From: Hymenolepis diminuta
Lineage: Eukaryota > Platyhelminthes > Cestoda > Cyclophyllidea > Hymenolepididae
Direction: 5' to 3'
NCBI GenBank assembly: GCA_900708905.1
Contig: CAADRB010000046.1
Span: 432,516-496,515, forward strand
DNA length: 64,000 bases
Shown: positions 12,061 to 23,430 of the stretch, one piece after another
How the letters are laid out: each line of letters begins with the position of its first letter
Position numbering within the stretch: the stretch's first letter is position 1
Notes under the pieces: generated by a model
Told to the model about the DNA's origin: nothing
Databases searched by the model: none
The model's input: only the letters and a program-made list of their open reading frames with translations
Position numbers and translations under genes: made by a program

Positions 12061-13850
12061 ATTTACATTGCTGCATATAGTGTAGGCGCTTTTGCGTCTC
12101 CTTCTAGGTGGATGAAAGCAAAAGATGAAGAGCAATGCTAAAACCATATAGAAGTGAATGAGGATTTTTCTTTTGAATCACTGTTCATTCCCTTAAAAAG
12201 AGGATTAGGCCATTGTGCGGCTATGCTATGTATCTCTATCTCTTTAACATTATATTGTATTGAGAGTGGGGGGAGTGCCAATATTAATTTTAAATAACAC
12301 ACATATACGGTCCTTATTCTCACCCATGAAACCATCTAAATTCAAAAACAGTCAAGTTTTGCTAGTAAATAAATGGATCAGTAAGTGTGGGGGAAGCAGA
12401 TAATAACAATCGGAGTATCGAAGAGGTCCTACTTAATCCGTATTTGAATTCTTCAGATTATTTGCCTGATATATATTAGACATTCTTCATTACATAATGA
12501 TACATCGTGCGAAACTTTGAGAAATCTTGTCAAATAATGTTGAATGATATTTAATGCCCACCGAATTCAAAGTTAATTGAATTTAGAGGTTGGCGATGCT
12601 GCCCTGTTATGTCTGTCTCTTTGCGATGGTAATTAGAGACTAGACAAGATGCATTTAATTTACCCGGACTTAAAAGAGTTTACTCAAGGCTTAAAGAGAG
12701 TAAATAATGACTCCAGATCATTGGATTTCCAGCGTCATGCAGCTTACTTTTAACCGAAATTAGTGTTCTGATTTAGTCATTAATAATTAGAATACCAATA
12801 TTATGGTAAGGGCAGAATTAGCCGCCCCTTATTAAATTATAATTTAATTTATAAACTTTTGGGAGCGAAAGATATTTAATGCCTGTCAAATTAAGACCTT
12901 CAGTTAAGACTTAAATTATCAGCTCTAACAGAATAAATTATGGGAAATACTTTTGCAGAACGCATCTCTGAATTCCGCGACGGCCTGATGTCTTTTTTCT
13001 TAAGTGAGAAAGAAGTTTGGAAGTGACACTACTGTAACTACTGGTGTTAAAGTTCTTCAAATTTGGGACTCGTTCTTGAAAAAAGCAAAGTTAAAGAAGG
13101 CTGAAGTACGGGTAAGGGGCAATTAGGCTTTTTCTCCTTGTCCAACAGGCTACCGAACGGACTATTTAAGACTTTTTAAAATGTAACTTCATGGTTACTT
13201 CTAAAATTGTGCCAACTAGTTCCGATTTATACATTCTATTCGTAATAATTTAACCCTTTCTGATAAGTGATTAAATCAAGTAATTTGTGAGTTTGGATTT
13301 CAGCATATTACCGATTTTACAGTAAAGAAAGCCTTAGACCTTCAGATAAAGTGTGAATTATATAAATTATACCATATCCAAATAACAAATTTATTTATTA
13401 ATTTTCGAAGAAAACATGTTTTCACTATTAGTTAAATGAGCATTCTTTTGTTTTATCCATGAGCAATAAAATTTTACTGTTTCTTCAAATTAATTGTTAT
13501 TCTGGTTGAAGAAATGTAAAAATAGGAAATTCTCACTCATTGTAAGGGATATCTCATCTATTTTTTATTATACAATCTTTCTAAGTTATATATGTATATA
13601 TAAGTTTAGATATCTCTGATTTGACTGATCACAAAACTGTCTTCCAGACGTTATTTTACGATATTTTGAATAATAGTTGATTCACTCTTGTCACATGCCA
13701 GTGTGTCGATGTAGTCCCCATATGCCCTCCCTCACTAGAAAGCGATATCACTGCGAAAACATATAAATTCGCACTTTTATTAATTGTATTTTCACTTGGC
13801 CAGCATATCAGCACTCTCAGTTCTAAAAATTTCCCCAAATTTTACAAAGT
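12061..13850. other. AT-rich non-coding sequence
   Basis: No gene is seen. The segment has many TAAT/ATTA cores typical of AT-rich DNA, but no clear cluster beyond what base composition predicts. Confidence 0.5.
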
Positions 13851-13899
13851 GGCATTTTTAAAGCACCGCTTCATTGATCTTAAATGTTTAGGTAGACGC

Positions 13900-14450
13900 T
13901 CTTTTTTGCAGATTCCTCTTTCTTTCGACTTACCAATCGTATCTGGCATATTTGTTCTTTTTGCTGGGCATGAAAGCCTCTTTTCTCCTCCACCTTCTTT
14001 TCGGCTCTTCAGTGCAATGATGATGATTGAAAAAAACCTACTACTTTTCATAGCAGCAGAATCAGTAGCAGCAATAGGAGGAAGGCGAGAGAAGGAGAGG
14101 GGAGGGGGAGAAGGAGACCGAATGAGGATAGACCCCCAATTTAAAGGTCACAAACCCCCTTTGGCGCCTTTGCGGGCACCCCTGTAGGGTCATCGGTAGT
14201 CTAAGGGGAAGGGGTAGATAGAGGAGGGGGTTGGGACGGTTTCTTCTGTGCTTCATGAAAGGTGGGAGAGAGAAGGCACTGCTGTTATAGCTAAAATGCC
14301 AGCACGTTTACTTGTACCTGCCCTGTCTTGCCCCAAAAGCTTGGTGCACTGCACTCATCCTTCGGTTCCAGGCGCAAAACTTGAAAGAGTCGGAAAATAC
14401 ACAAATAGGCGGGTAGCTAGTGGTATGCGCTCGGTTCGGTCGATCTCTGT
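13900..14450. promoter_or_regulatory. GC/purine-rich island
   Basis: The segment contains a long purine-rich run (about 14085-14130), AGCAGCAG-like triplets near 14052-14075 and a G-rich stretch around 14200-14235. Frames of up to 112 codons exist on both strands but look compositional. This is one of the recurrent islands of the window; its function is not known. Confidence 0.3.
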
Positions 14451-14744
14451 GTATATAAATATCTACCAATGCATGTGTATTGGAAATTACTATTTCTTTT
14501 TCGGTGATTGCTACCCAAATGGCGGTCTATGAAAAAATAGATTAGTCTATCACCGAATTAATATGAATATATCTAGCCGCATTATGATTAATCGTTTTGG
14601 AATTTTACTGTAATTCGAATAGTATGTATAGTGGAGTTTATTTTATCTTCAATAATGACAAGTGCAGAGACTAAATAGAAAAATGAAAAGGTTATTTTTC
14701 AATGAAGTTTCAACTATAATTCATTTTGGAGAGTGAATAGACCC

Positions 14745-15010
14745 AAATTACTACTTTAAAGGCCTAACCGAGTTGGATTTAGAGACACCTCCAGATAAAA
14801 CCATTGATCTTCTCCAAAGGCGGACAGGATATAGCAGCCTTCCCAAATCAGAAGGCCAATAGTTGAGTTGGAACACTGATATATTGAATAACCATAAAAG
14901 TGAGAGAGGAAAAGAGGAAATAGTAGGAAGCGGAATCAGAAACTGGATGGAAGAGTAACGAGCATCAGCGCTGGGCAAGTGGAACCCAGGTTGTGATAAA
15001 CAGGGTGAAG
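14745..15010 (-). repeat. Dispersed repeat family R1, copy 2
   Basis: This is the diverged partner of 8575-8830 in the same orientation. Read on the minus strand, both carry a CAACT(A/G)TT(A/G)G start followed by a TTTGG(G/A)AAGG block and a T(A/C)CCTGT block in the same order. It encodes no recognisable protein. Confidence 0.5.
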
Positions 15011-16825
15011 TAAAGCTCAATGGAGGAGTTGACTTTTATTACATTCTATTTTTGGCAATGGGCAACGAATAAAAATTCGCCATTAGACAATTAAAGCAGC
15101 ACAGATTTATGAATCAGCATGGTAGCATGCTAAAAATGAACGTCTTAATTTCCTTCTGTTATCTGAAATAACATTTGCAAGATATTAACCACACTTTTCT
15201 AATATCAATGGTCATCTAAATTAAGATTATTCAATCCAAGGTCACCGTTATATTCTTTATTGTAATCAGTATATTCATATAATCAAATGAGATAAACTAT
15301 CAATAATAAAAGTAATGTATGGCTGTCAATATCGCATTCGTTGGAAAAGGAGAAGGGCAAACTAAGCACAATTAGTGTTTCATCTCCCTTTATTCCTGCG
15401 ACCTTGACTTCACTGAAACCGTTAAATTGGACCAGAGCAAGGCCTCAAAATTACTGAGTAAAAAACGGAACTATATTTGTGTGATCATGAATCCCTTAAA
15501 AGCTTTTGATTGCTTACATCTACAAATGAACTTTCAATAGATATGAAGATAAGGATATCTAGAATTGCCACTTTAGTGAGTATTTAGACAAGAGAGTTTG
15601 ACAACTTAGAAATGCAACTGTTTAAAATCGAATCTCAAGTATATATCAAATTACCTACAGCACGCGCAAACAAAATTCAGAGGCACATTAAACGTCAGTC
15701 CTTTTTGGATATCAGCTGAAAAGAACTTCCAGAATTTAATTAATTACTTAAATAACATGGCGAGCGCGATTAATAGCGAAAGTGATTAATTAGGATCAAA
15801 TTTCATTCAAGTGTCATCAACATCAGAAGCTCAGCTGAAGAAGTAGTTGGACACCTACACAGCAAAAGATCACCTTTAATTTAAGCGCGAAATGGTTTAT
15901 ATTTCAGCAAATAAATATAAATATTCATTTAATTTATCCATGCAAGTTGCATAGTGTGCCAAGTGTGAGCATCACTTGGCTTAAAAACTGCAGTCACTAA
16001 GTATCAATGAGCATGCCTATATCCACATCTCTATGGAAAAATTATTTCGAAAGATTTTTTAATATTTATTTGACTAAAAAGCTTTTATATGAGGTCTTGT
16101 TTCGAATTTTAAAACTAGTCGAAAATTCGAATAGCTGATAAGACAAAGTCAATTCCACCTACTCAAATAGTGGAGGTAATCTGGTGCCGAGAAGATCACT
16201 ACGTAAACAATGAAATGCATTCACTGTTTTTTAAATATAAGAAGGAATCATCGGAATAGGGAGAACATTAAAAGAATCTAATAAGGTATGGAACGAAGAG
16301 TAGAAGGAAGAAATATAGTATAAATCGGGATATTAAAGTCTTACTTTATTTGAATTCTGGGAGAAATAAGTCGTCTTCATTCTCTCAAGGAATATAGAAA
16401 ATGGTTTTATGCTCAAATTTCGTTAATTGACTCCCAGAAACATGGATGAGATTATGGTTACAATATTGCCAGCTTGTTGACCAATCGATTTTGGTAGTCA
16501 TTTGGGTGAAATGGCAGTTGTCGTGTAACTGTTGCAGCCAACATAGCAGTGTTCAGTAGAGTTCACTCAAGTTGAGTCCTAATACTAATAGTCAGTGATC
16601 ACTGGATGGATATTTGTTTATTAAAAAATCTTCCCAAGGAACCCACTTTAACCCTTTTCATAAAAATATGGGTGGTCATTCATGTTTCTAAAGACGGTTG
16701 CTTTCAAATATATGCTCTGAAAACGAAGTCGAAAGGGTTTTCCGAGTTGGCTAGTGAAATGTTAAACCTTAATTTAGAGAAATTATACAAATTATATTAG
16801 GCGGAGTAATGTCCAAAAGCAAAAT
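15011..16825. other. AT-rich non-coding sequence with paired GATTAAT sites
   Basis: No gene is seen. At 15756-15795 two GATTAAT cores lie in a GC-containing context (GCGATTAATAGC and GTGATTAATTAGG). This resembles Hox/Pbx sites but is too small a signal to call an element. Confidence 0.4.
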
Positions 16826-16834
16826 ATTATCCGA

Positions 16835-16915
16835 TACTTACAGTAAGAATGTGGTTTGAATAGAAAACAGAAATAATCGAGGTTCATGTCCTCGAATCCC
16901 ATCGGCTTTATTCCA
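16835..16915 (+). repeat. Possible tRNA-derived SINE relic
   Basis: A TGGTTTGAATAG segment resembling box A is followed about 40 bases later by TCGAATCCCAT, resembling a box B. Spacing is similar to the clearer copy at 3.64 kb. Both boxes are degenerate, so this is a weak call. Confidence 0.25.
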
Positions 16916-19136
16916 TTCATTTAGGTAATCAATGGGTGATGTTTTACAAATCTATTCAGTACTTATAGTTGGAATTAAAAATTATTTTGAATAACAGAAT
17001 AAAACATTTCTATTAGATTTTAGCTATCTTACTAGCTAAATTTTCCCTCTCCACGATAGCGTCCGCAGTAGCGAAAGTTTGTTTTTTTCTACTTTTCACC
17101 CTTCAGTTTAATTCATATGCAGGAACCATGACGACACAAAACTCGGACCCCTGTTGTCGCTGATTTGCCGCAAACATATCTGCATAGCTACCCAATGTCG
17201 AATGGGAAAGAGAGGGGAGGAAGAATTTCGATGGTACCCATGTCCAGAGAACAGGGAAACTCTGTACTTCTGCTACTGTTGCTTATACACACCACACTTT
17301 GAATAATTAATTCATGCGGTTTGGGAATATAAATGAGTTTGCGTCTGATTTTATTAATTTTGATGAATTCGGTGGGTTTACAAACCGTGAAAATACACAT
17401 TACCTCGTGCCACCTTCTTTCCTCAAAGTGGCAATAATTTAATTATCTCTCACTCCTGAGGGCGAAATAGTTTGATGAACCTTGCACATTTGGTCTGCAT
17501 TATCATGCAATTAATCATTTATTACACCTTGTAAAATGTTTGCCTTTCGTGATTTATCATTTGTCCATTGTAGAAGAATCGATAATACCTTTGAATAAAA
17601 TGGAATGTTTATTTTTGGGTTTATTATGAAAAGATAATGACTAAGCTGTGAGGGAAAAGACATGAGGCTGTTATTATCTGAGATGGCCATGGCTTAAAGG
17701 GGATTATAACTTTGTGTCTGTGTAGGAACAAGTTGCTGTTTAATTAGCTACCGGCTGTGGATTTTGACATGGTCTTTTATCGATTGTCAGTCTCATCCTA
17801 GGCATTTTGGCAGTCGTAGCTTTGCTTAAAGTAATAATCATAGAATATATGTTAATGTTTCGTTGACAATCCTTTGAATGCATAATTTAGAAATATAAAT
17901 GCTTTTATCGAAAGAATTACTTAAAATATATATTGTATTTAAGTGGAAAAAGCTTTAATCTCTGCTATCTCATAAACGGAGGTCATGGTAATTATTACCT
18001 ATCGTAAACGAAGAATGCTGAAATTTTGTTCTTTCCAATTTTGACTGGGAAAATATTAATGTAAATAATGCATGGAATAATTATGACTCTATTTTAAATA
18101 TATCAAACATTGCCAATTTGGGAATATTAATAAATATGTAGAAATATCAAATAAGAGATGTTCTCCTCATATTTTCACCATTAAAGGAAGAATGAACGGT
18201 GCTTCCAAGAAATTATACATAGTCAGGAATTGTGGAAAGTGATGTCTATACAATTTTAAAGCGTTATTCTAAGTGAAAAATTTAAATTTTTACAACTTTA
18301 ATTGACCCTAAATACAAATGTCTCTCAGTTCAAACGCGAACGGATGAATTCCATTGCTATTCTTTTGGAATTTGCTTTAGACCCTCGAAATTTGGGATCG
18401 CAGTTTAGCTATCTTGAGGTCGTGAATTTTTTTGGTGAGTCTTTTCATTATAAATATAATAAATTTCGAAGGTCGTTGAATTTAAGTGAACGCTAATGGA
18501 CTCTGCTATGCTAAAACCATATTAACTAATTATGGTAAAACCATATCTTTGTTATTAGAAGAACTAAAATAACCATGGCCAACCTTCCAAATTTTATCAA
18601 TTGTTCAATTAGCTTTGGATGGCACAAACATGATTTTATTCATGAAACCAGAAGACGTTCCAACATTTAGACATTTAAAAATGTATGAGCTAACTGCCTT
18701 CATTAACCCGGCATTCACTAACCCTTCCCTAAAATTTTGCTTTGCTTTCTGATTTTAAGCATTTAATTAGTGGCAGTCAAGTAAATTAGATACGTGTAGA
18801 AAGCATCATCTTATTCAACTAGGGAATCTGAGAATGAAAAAAAGACTTCCGGAGAGGTAATTTCCACTCGAATGGGCTCTAATACTGGTAAAAAGTACGC
18901 AACACCAGACCGGATGGGATGTGAACCACTGACCAACACTTCTCTCCTGTAGGCCGTAGCTATATCTGTTGCTTTCTGCTTCCGTTGTGTGGGAAAAAAA
19001 GCCTTGTTAATGAACAGCGTTAAATCGGAGTAATGAGGCGAAGCTGTGATAACATACCTTCACTAAGAGAAGTTTTGCTCTGTTAATTTATAAATAGTAG
19101 GAAGTTTACATTTATTAGACATTAGGCAGTTGAATG
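16916..19136. other. AT-rich non-coding sequence
   Basis: I see no gene, RNA or identifiable repeat here. Confidence 0.45.
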
Positions 19137-19140
19137 GTTT

Positions 19141-19668
19141 CGAAGGATAACTCTCATGCATTTCCAGAATTACTTTTTATTCGATTTCTTTATAATAACA
19201 CCTCGGTTTTTCGTCCACGCTGCCACAATGACGTCTTTTATGTCCTTGTGGCGCATAACCCAAGTCTGTCATGTCTAAACGCGTCCATCGATTTCCGCCT
19301 TTCTATAACCGTCTCGTTTCACCTAAAAGTACATCTGCGCTCATGTTCTCACGCGTCCTTACCCAAATGACTCATATAAAGCTGTCTTTATTTTCCACGC
19401 AATAACAACACGCGCGTGTCAGTTACCGGCTTCTACGCTTCCAATTAATCTCCTCTCTTCCACAGCACGCTCTCCTCTCTATCTCTCTCTCTGTCACCCG
19501 TTTCAAACTCGTTGTAGTAACCTTGAATACATTTTTGGTTTAATCAACTCTTAATGTTCTACCCCACGATTGTTGTTAGCTCTTATTCAAACAGCTGCGG
19601 ATTGGTGACTGTTATTGCTGTTGTTATTTGTTAGCTGTGAACTCTTACTTGTTATCTTAACTACAACA
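19141..19668 (+). mobile_element. Solo LTR (family L1), copy A
   Basis: This 528-bp sequence is repeated at 22899-23426 with no indels. Only two differences are visible: the first base (C here, T there) and one T/C near the 3' end. It ends in CA as an LTR should; its start reads CG where copy B reads the canonical TG. It is flanked by GTTT on both sides (19137-19140 and 19669-19672), a 4-bp target-site duplication typical of Ty3/gypsy integration. A TATAAA at 19375-19380 could be the LTR promoter. No primer-binding site follows, so this is a solo LTR. A 78-codon frame inside is shared with copy B but is not protein-like. Confidence 0.8.
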
Positions 19669-19672
19669 GTTT

Positions 19673-21839
19673 TTTTCAAGCCTTCCTTCCTGACTATATA
19701 TCGACATTATTGATACAACCTTATACACATATAACTATGCTATTATATTGTACAAAGCGTAAAGTACACTTTGCTTGCTCTTCTGATCAGTTTTATTTTT
19801 GTAACTGCCTAATTATTTAAGAAAGTAATAATGGAATATATTAGCCAAATTTGATGATTTCCATGTTGGCGTTAATTTTGCGAATTTGTTGTTAAGTCTT
19901 TTACTGAAAATGATTAAGTAGAAGAGAATATTTCACGAATTTGTTGTTGTTATTGATTCGTTTAATTACATAGTCGTTGCTAATAAGAGCGATATTTTAA
20001 TGTTAAAGTAAAACTTTTCTCTAATTTTGTCAAAGAAGCCAGATTATCTGTGCCTCAAGTAAGATCCACTTTCCTTTTATATTGCAGCAGTGGAGAGATT
20101 CTCTTTCCATCTACAGTAATGGGAATGCAGTTGTCAACCGTCAAAAGCCAAAACCCGTGAAATTCGTTCAGGTGCATTATAAATATCCGATTCGGCCCCA
20201 CAATATCATGATACATCAGTGGTAATATGTAACTTTTACAATTTTGCTTTGAGATGACTAAAAATCTTAGTTGCTTTTTTGCAAAAGCAAAAGAAGTCGA
20301 GGAACTCTTTCACTCTTTGTTCTCCTCCCGGGATGAATCCAAATGTTCACTTTCACCTCTCCCTTATCTGTTATAAAACTTGGTCTTCGGAATATTCAAA
20401 GGCTACACAAAGAACTTAAGCTCACAGAAGTAATCTCTCAGCTGGAATCCAAAAACAGGTGTTACACTATTCTTACTAAGACTTCTACCATCATTGGACC
20501 ATTCCGAAATGTAGCGTTTTGCAACTGAAACATTTAAATTCACATTAGAGACCGACAGCTTAGCGTAATTAAAGTCGGTGGCCTAATATTTGGCATTATC
20601 AAAGTCTCTTCATCAATGGACTGTTCTGAAACTCCCCTCCCCCCTCCTCTGACAGAGAAATTCTACAGAGTGCAATAAATTCTATGGAGGTATTAGGGTT
20701 GCAGCATTGGATGTCTTAAATAAGAGATACTTTGACTGCGAGCTTGAACACAATTCTCATTTATCCTTCGTTTGTGAGAAACTTCACGGATTCCGATGAT
20801 ACATCTGGGAATAAAATATGACTTTTCAACTTCGGTCAGTAGCACAATTTGAGGATGTTGAATTTTATATTACATAATAAGAGTACCGAAGATTTATAAG
20901 GTATCATCCATCTTGCACAAGAGTAATACTGGATCTAACTCTTTCTTTTTCCTCCAGAAAATTCAAAGTTGCAGACAAACGAACCCCTAGATCTAGCTAG
21001 TAATCGAACCTACCCGTTCTATTACTAACCAATGACTTGTATTTTACAACTTAAAGAGCCTTGGAAGAACAGCATCGGCAGACCAAGTTGAGGTCAGAAA
21101 AAGTTGAAATTAAGTCAGGAAATTAATCTGATTTAAAAATGCGTAAATTACTATTGGAATCATATAAATCAGGCTCTTGATAATACTCCAGATATCCACT
21201 TCCATCTGCATTACACAATTAAAGTATGGCTGAAGAACAACACAAATTACTAATGGCAAAATGTTAGTTGGATTTAAAGAAGCGCTCTTTTATTAAATGT
21301 CTTAACCCGCAATAGCTGAATATTTTGATGCTTGAAAAAGACAACGAAACAGCGTAACGAATCTTTTAAGAGGGGCTAAAAAGTAATTGCAGGGAAAGAA
21401 AAACGGGAACCTTCCTAAACTCCCTCGAGAAGCCATCCACGTCAAACATTCAAATAAGTTTTGAGTTCTATCTCAGAGAAATCGATTAAGTCTGCTCGTT
21501 TAAGAATACTCATCAATACTCCTCTTCTAGCTCAGCACAATGCTATAATTTCTATAGTTTCTCATGATCACCCTTTATCAGACCCAACAATTCTGTGTCG
21601 TGAGTCGGATCTGCCTGCGAGAGAGTTATTGCCAGCTAAAGCTAAACTCGCTAATGCTTAGACTTCGAGTCTTAATGGAATAAGATTCGAGAGGGGAGGG
21701 AGAAAAGTGAACAATCTTTTGCTGAATTTCTTCGATGACTGTTATCAAAGTGCTTGAACTATTCCGTGTGAATAGATAGGTGCGGAAGTGGTCTCGCTAA
21801 GAGTAAGGGCGAAATGAATAATCCAGATAGTTTTGGATG
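19673..21839. other. Non-coding sequence between solo LTR A and RT relic
   Basis: No gene is recognised. Around 20480-20640 two diverged stretches (ACCATCATTGGACCATTCCG and TCATCAATGGACTGTTCTG) suggest an old local duplication. Some of 21.0-21.8 kb may be further decayed retroelement upstream of the RT motifs, but I could not align it. Confidence 0.35.
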
Positions 21840-22340
21840 TACTCAAGCTTATATACACCAGTGAAAGATCTAGATCATACCTTGCGGGCAAACCTGAATG
21901 GCCACAAAGTGGGTTTCAGGAAGGAATAACAACTGATCAATCAATATTAGACGTTTGGAAGTTTGTCCAAAATGTTATTAATCATTAGAGTCCCGTTATC
22001 ATATCTTTCATACACCCGAAAAAAGTGTTTGGTAGCCTTTCCATATGACCCATAACAGCAAGCTGAATTGCTCTTGAACTAATATCTGCAGTTTCAATAG
22101 CTTATTCTCAACACCAATCGGCAAACTCCTGGACTGTATGTCTCTTGATACGAGGAGTCCTGCATGGTTCAAAAGAAGGTTTCTGTTTTCAAACTAACTT
22201 TTCAATTGATTTTAGACATCAACTTTAATTTAGACCATTTCAAATTGAAGCTGAAAGAATCAGATAAGCAAGAATTTCGGATTCTTGGGTATATTGAGTA
22301 CGCCGATGATCTGGGCATGATGGTCGGTTTCAGTTAAGCA
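21840..22340 (+). mobile_element. Decayed non-LTR (LINE-type) reverse transcriptase
   Basis: Across shifting frames the order of non-LTR RT motifs is visible. GFQEGITTDQSILDV (from 21911) corresponds to the GFRxGRSTxDQ block. An F-x-KKVFGS-like segment matches the usual FxKAFDS block, and RGVLHGS stands where GVRQGCPLSP is usual. EYADDLGMM with the catalytic YADD at 22299-22310 closes the series. Stops and frameshifts break the coding sequence, so it is long dead. The clade (RTE-like or other) cannot be fixed. It lies between the two much younger solo LTRs and is older than both. Confidence 0.65.
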
Positions 22341-22898
22341 AGATACGTAGTTGGATATTGACAAAAATGTATGAAGGAGATAGAGAGAAAGGAAACACCA
22401 GAATCGAAAAAGGAAACTGATTCAGATGTATAAAATGCAAACTGATGTTGATTAGACAGTAACTGACGCTGCAACCCACAAAATCTGCAGGGAAAAACAA
22501 TCTATTAAGCTCTTACCAATTATAAATATCCACAATTATCAGTCAAAACGAAAGCAAGATCTAATCCTCAATGAGAGATCACAATGGTACTGAGGCACTA
22601 AGACATAAGGCTCTCCTAAGCACTGTCAGACAGGTTTAATCTTAAGACTACGTCCTCGCAGATCCATGACATGCGAAGAGCTAGCTCAGCAGATTCCTTT
22701 GAAAAATTTCGCGACTGACCTTCAGCAATGAAGAATTCGTCTCTTGTGGTGCTAAGGAAGGTTTCCTCATTTATTTCACCTCGAAAATTCTTTCAAGTTT
22801 ACGGACAGCAATATGAACTAGAAAGTACTCTAACACTCATTTATGACTGAGACAGTAAATCGAGACATTATTGAAGCCTTGGTCGGACCAGTTTAGAT

Positions 22899-23426
22899 TG
22901 AAGGATAACTCTCATGCATTTCCAGAATTACTTTTTATTCGATTTCTTTATAATAACACCTCGGTTTTTCGTCCACGCTGCCACAATGACGTCTTTTATG
23001 TCCTTGTGGCGCATAACCCAAGTCTGTCATGTCTAAACGCGTCCATCGATTTCCGCCTTTCTATAACCGTCTCGTTTCACCTAAAAGTACATCTGCGCTC
23101 ATGTTCTCACGCGTCCTTACCCAAATGACTCATATAAAGCTGTCTTTATTTTCCACGCAATAACAACACGCGCGTGTCAGTTACCGGCTTCTACGCTTCC
23201 AATTAATCTCCTCTCTTCCACAGCACGCTCTCCTCTCTATCTCTCTCTCTGTCACCCGTTTCAAACTCGTTGTAGTAACCTTGAATACATTTTTGGTTTA
23301 ATCAACTCTTAATGTTCTACCCCACGATTGTTGTTAGCTCTTATTCAAACAGCTGCGGATTGGTGACTGTTATTGCTGTTGTTATTTGTTAGCTGTGAAC
23401 TCTTACTTGCTATCTTAACTACAACA
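22899..23426 (+). mobile_element. Solo LTR (family L1), copy B
   Basis: This is the near-perfect twin of 19141-19668. It starts TGAAGG and ends ACAACA, so the TG...CA termini are intact. Flanks are AGAT (22895-22898) and AGGT (23427-23430), a 4-bp target-site duplication with one mismatch. Independent duplications at A and B argue for two separate insertions each reduced to a solo LTR, rather than the two ends of one 4.3-kb element. Confidence 0.78.
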
Positions 23427-23430
23427 AGGT

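Noticed and set aside
19134..19370. A 78-codon frame repeated at 22871-23128
   Set aside because: It is inside the twin solo LTRs and has no protein-like features.
19141..23426. Copies A and B as the two ends of one LTR element
   Set aside because: Each copy has its own flanking 4-bp duplication, outer flanks do not match each other, no primer-binding site follows copy A, and the interior is a far older non-LTR relic.
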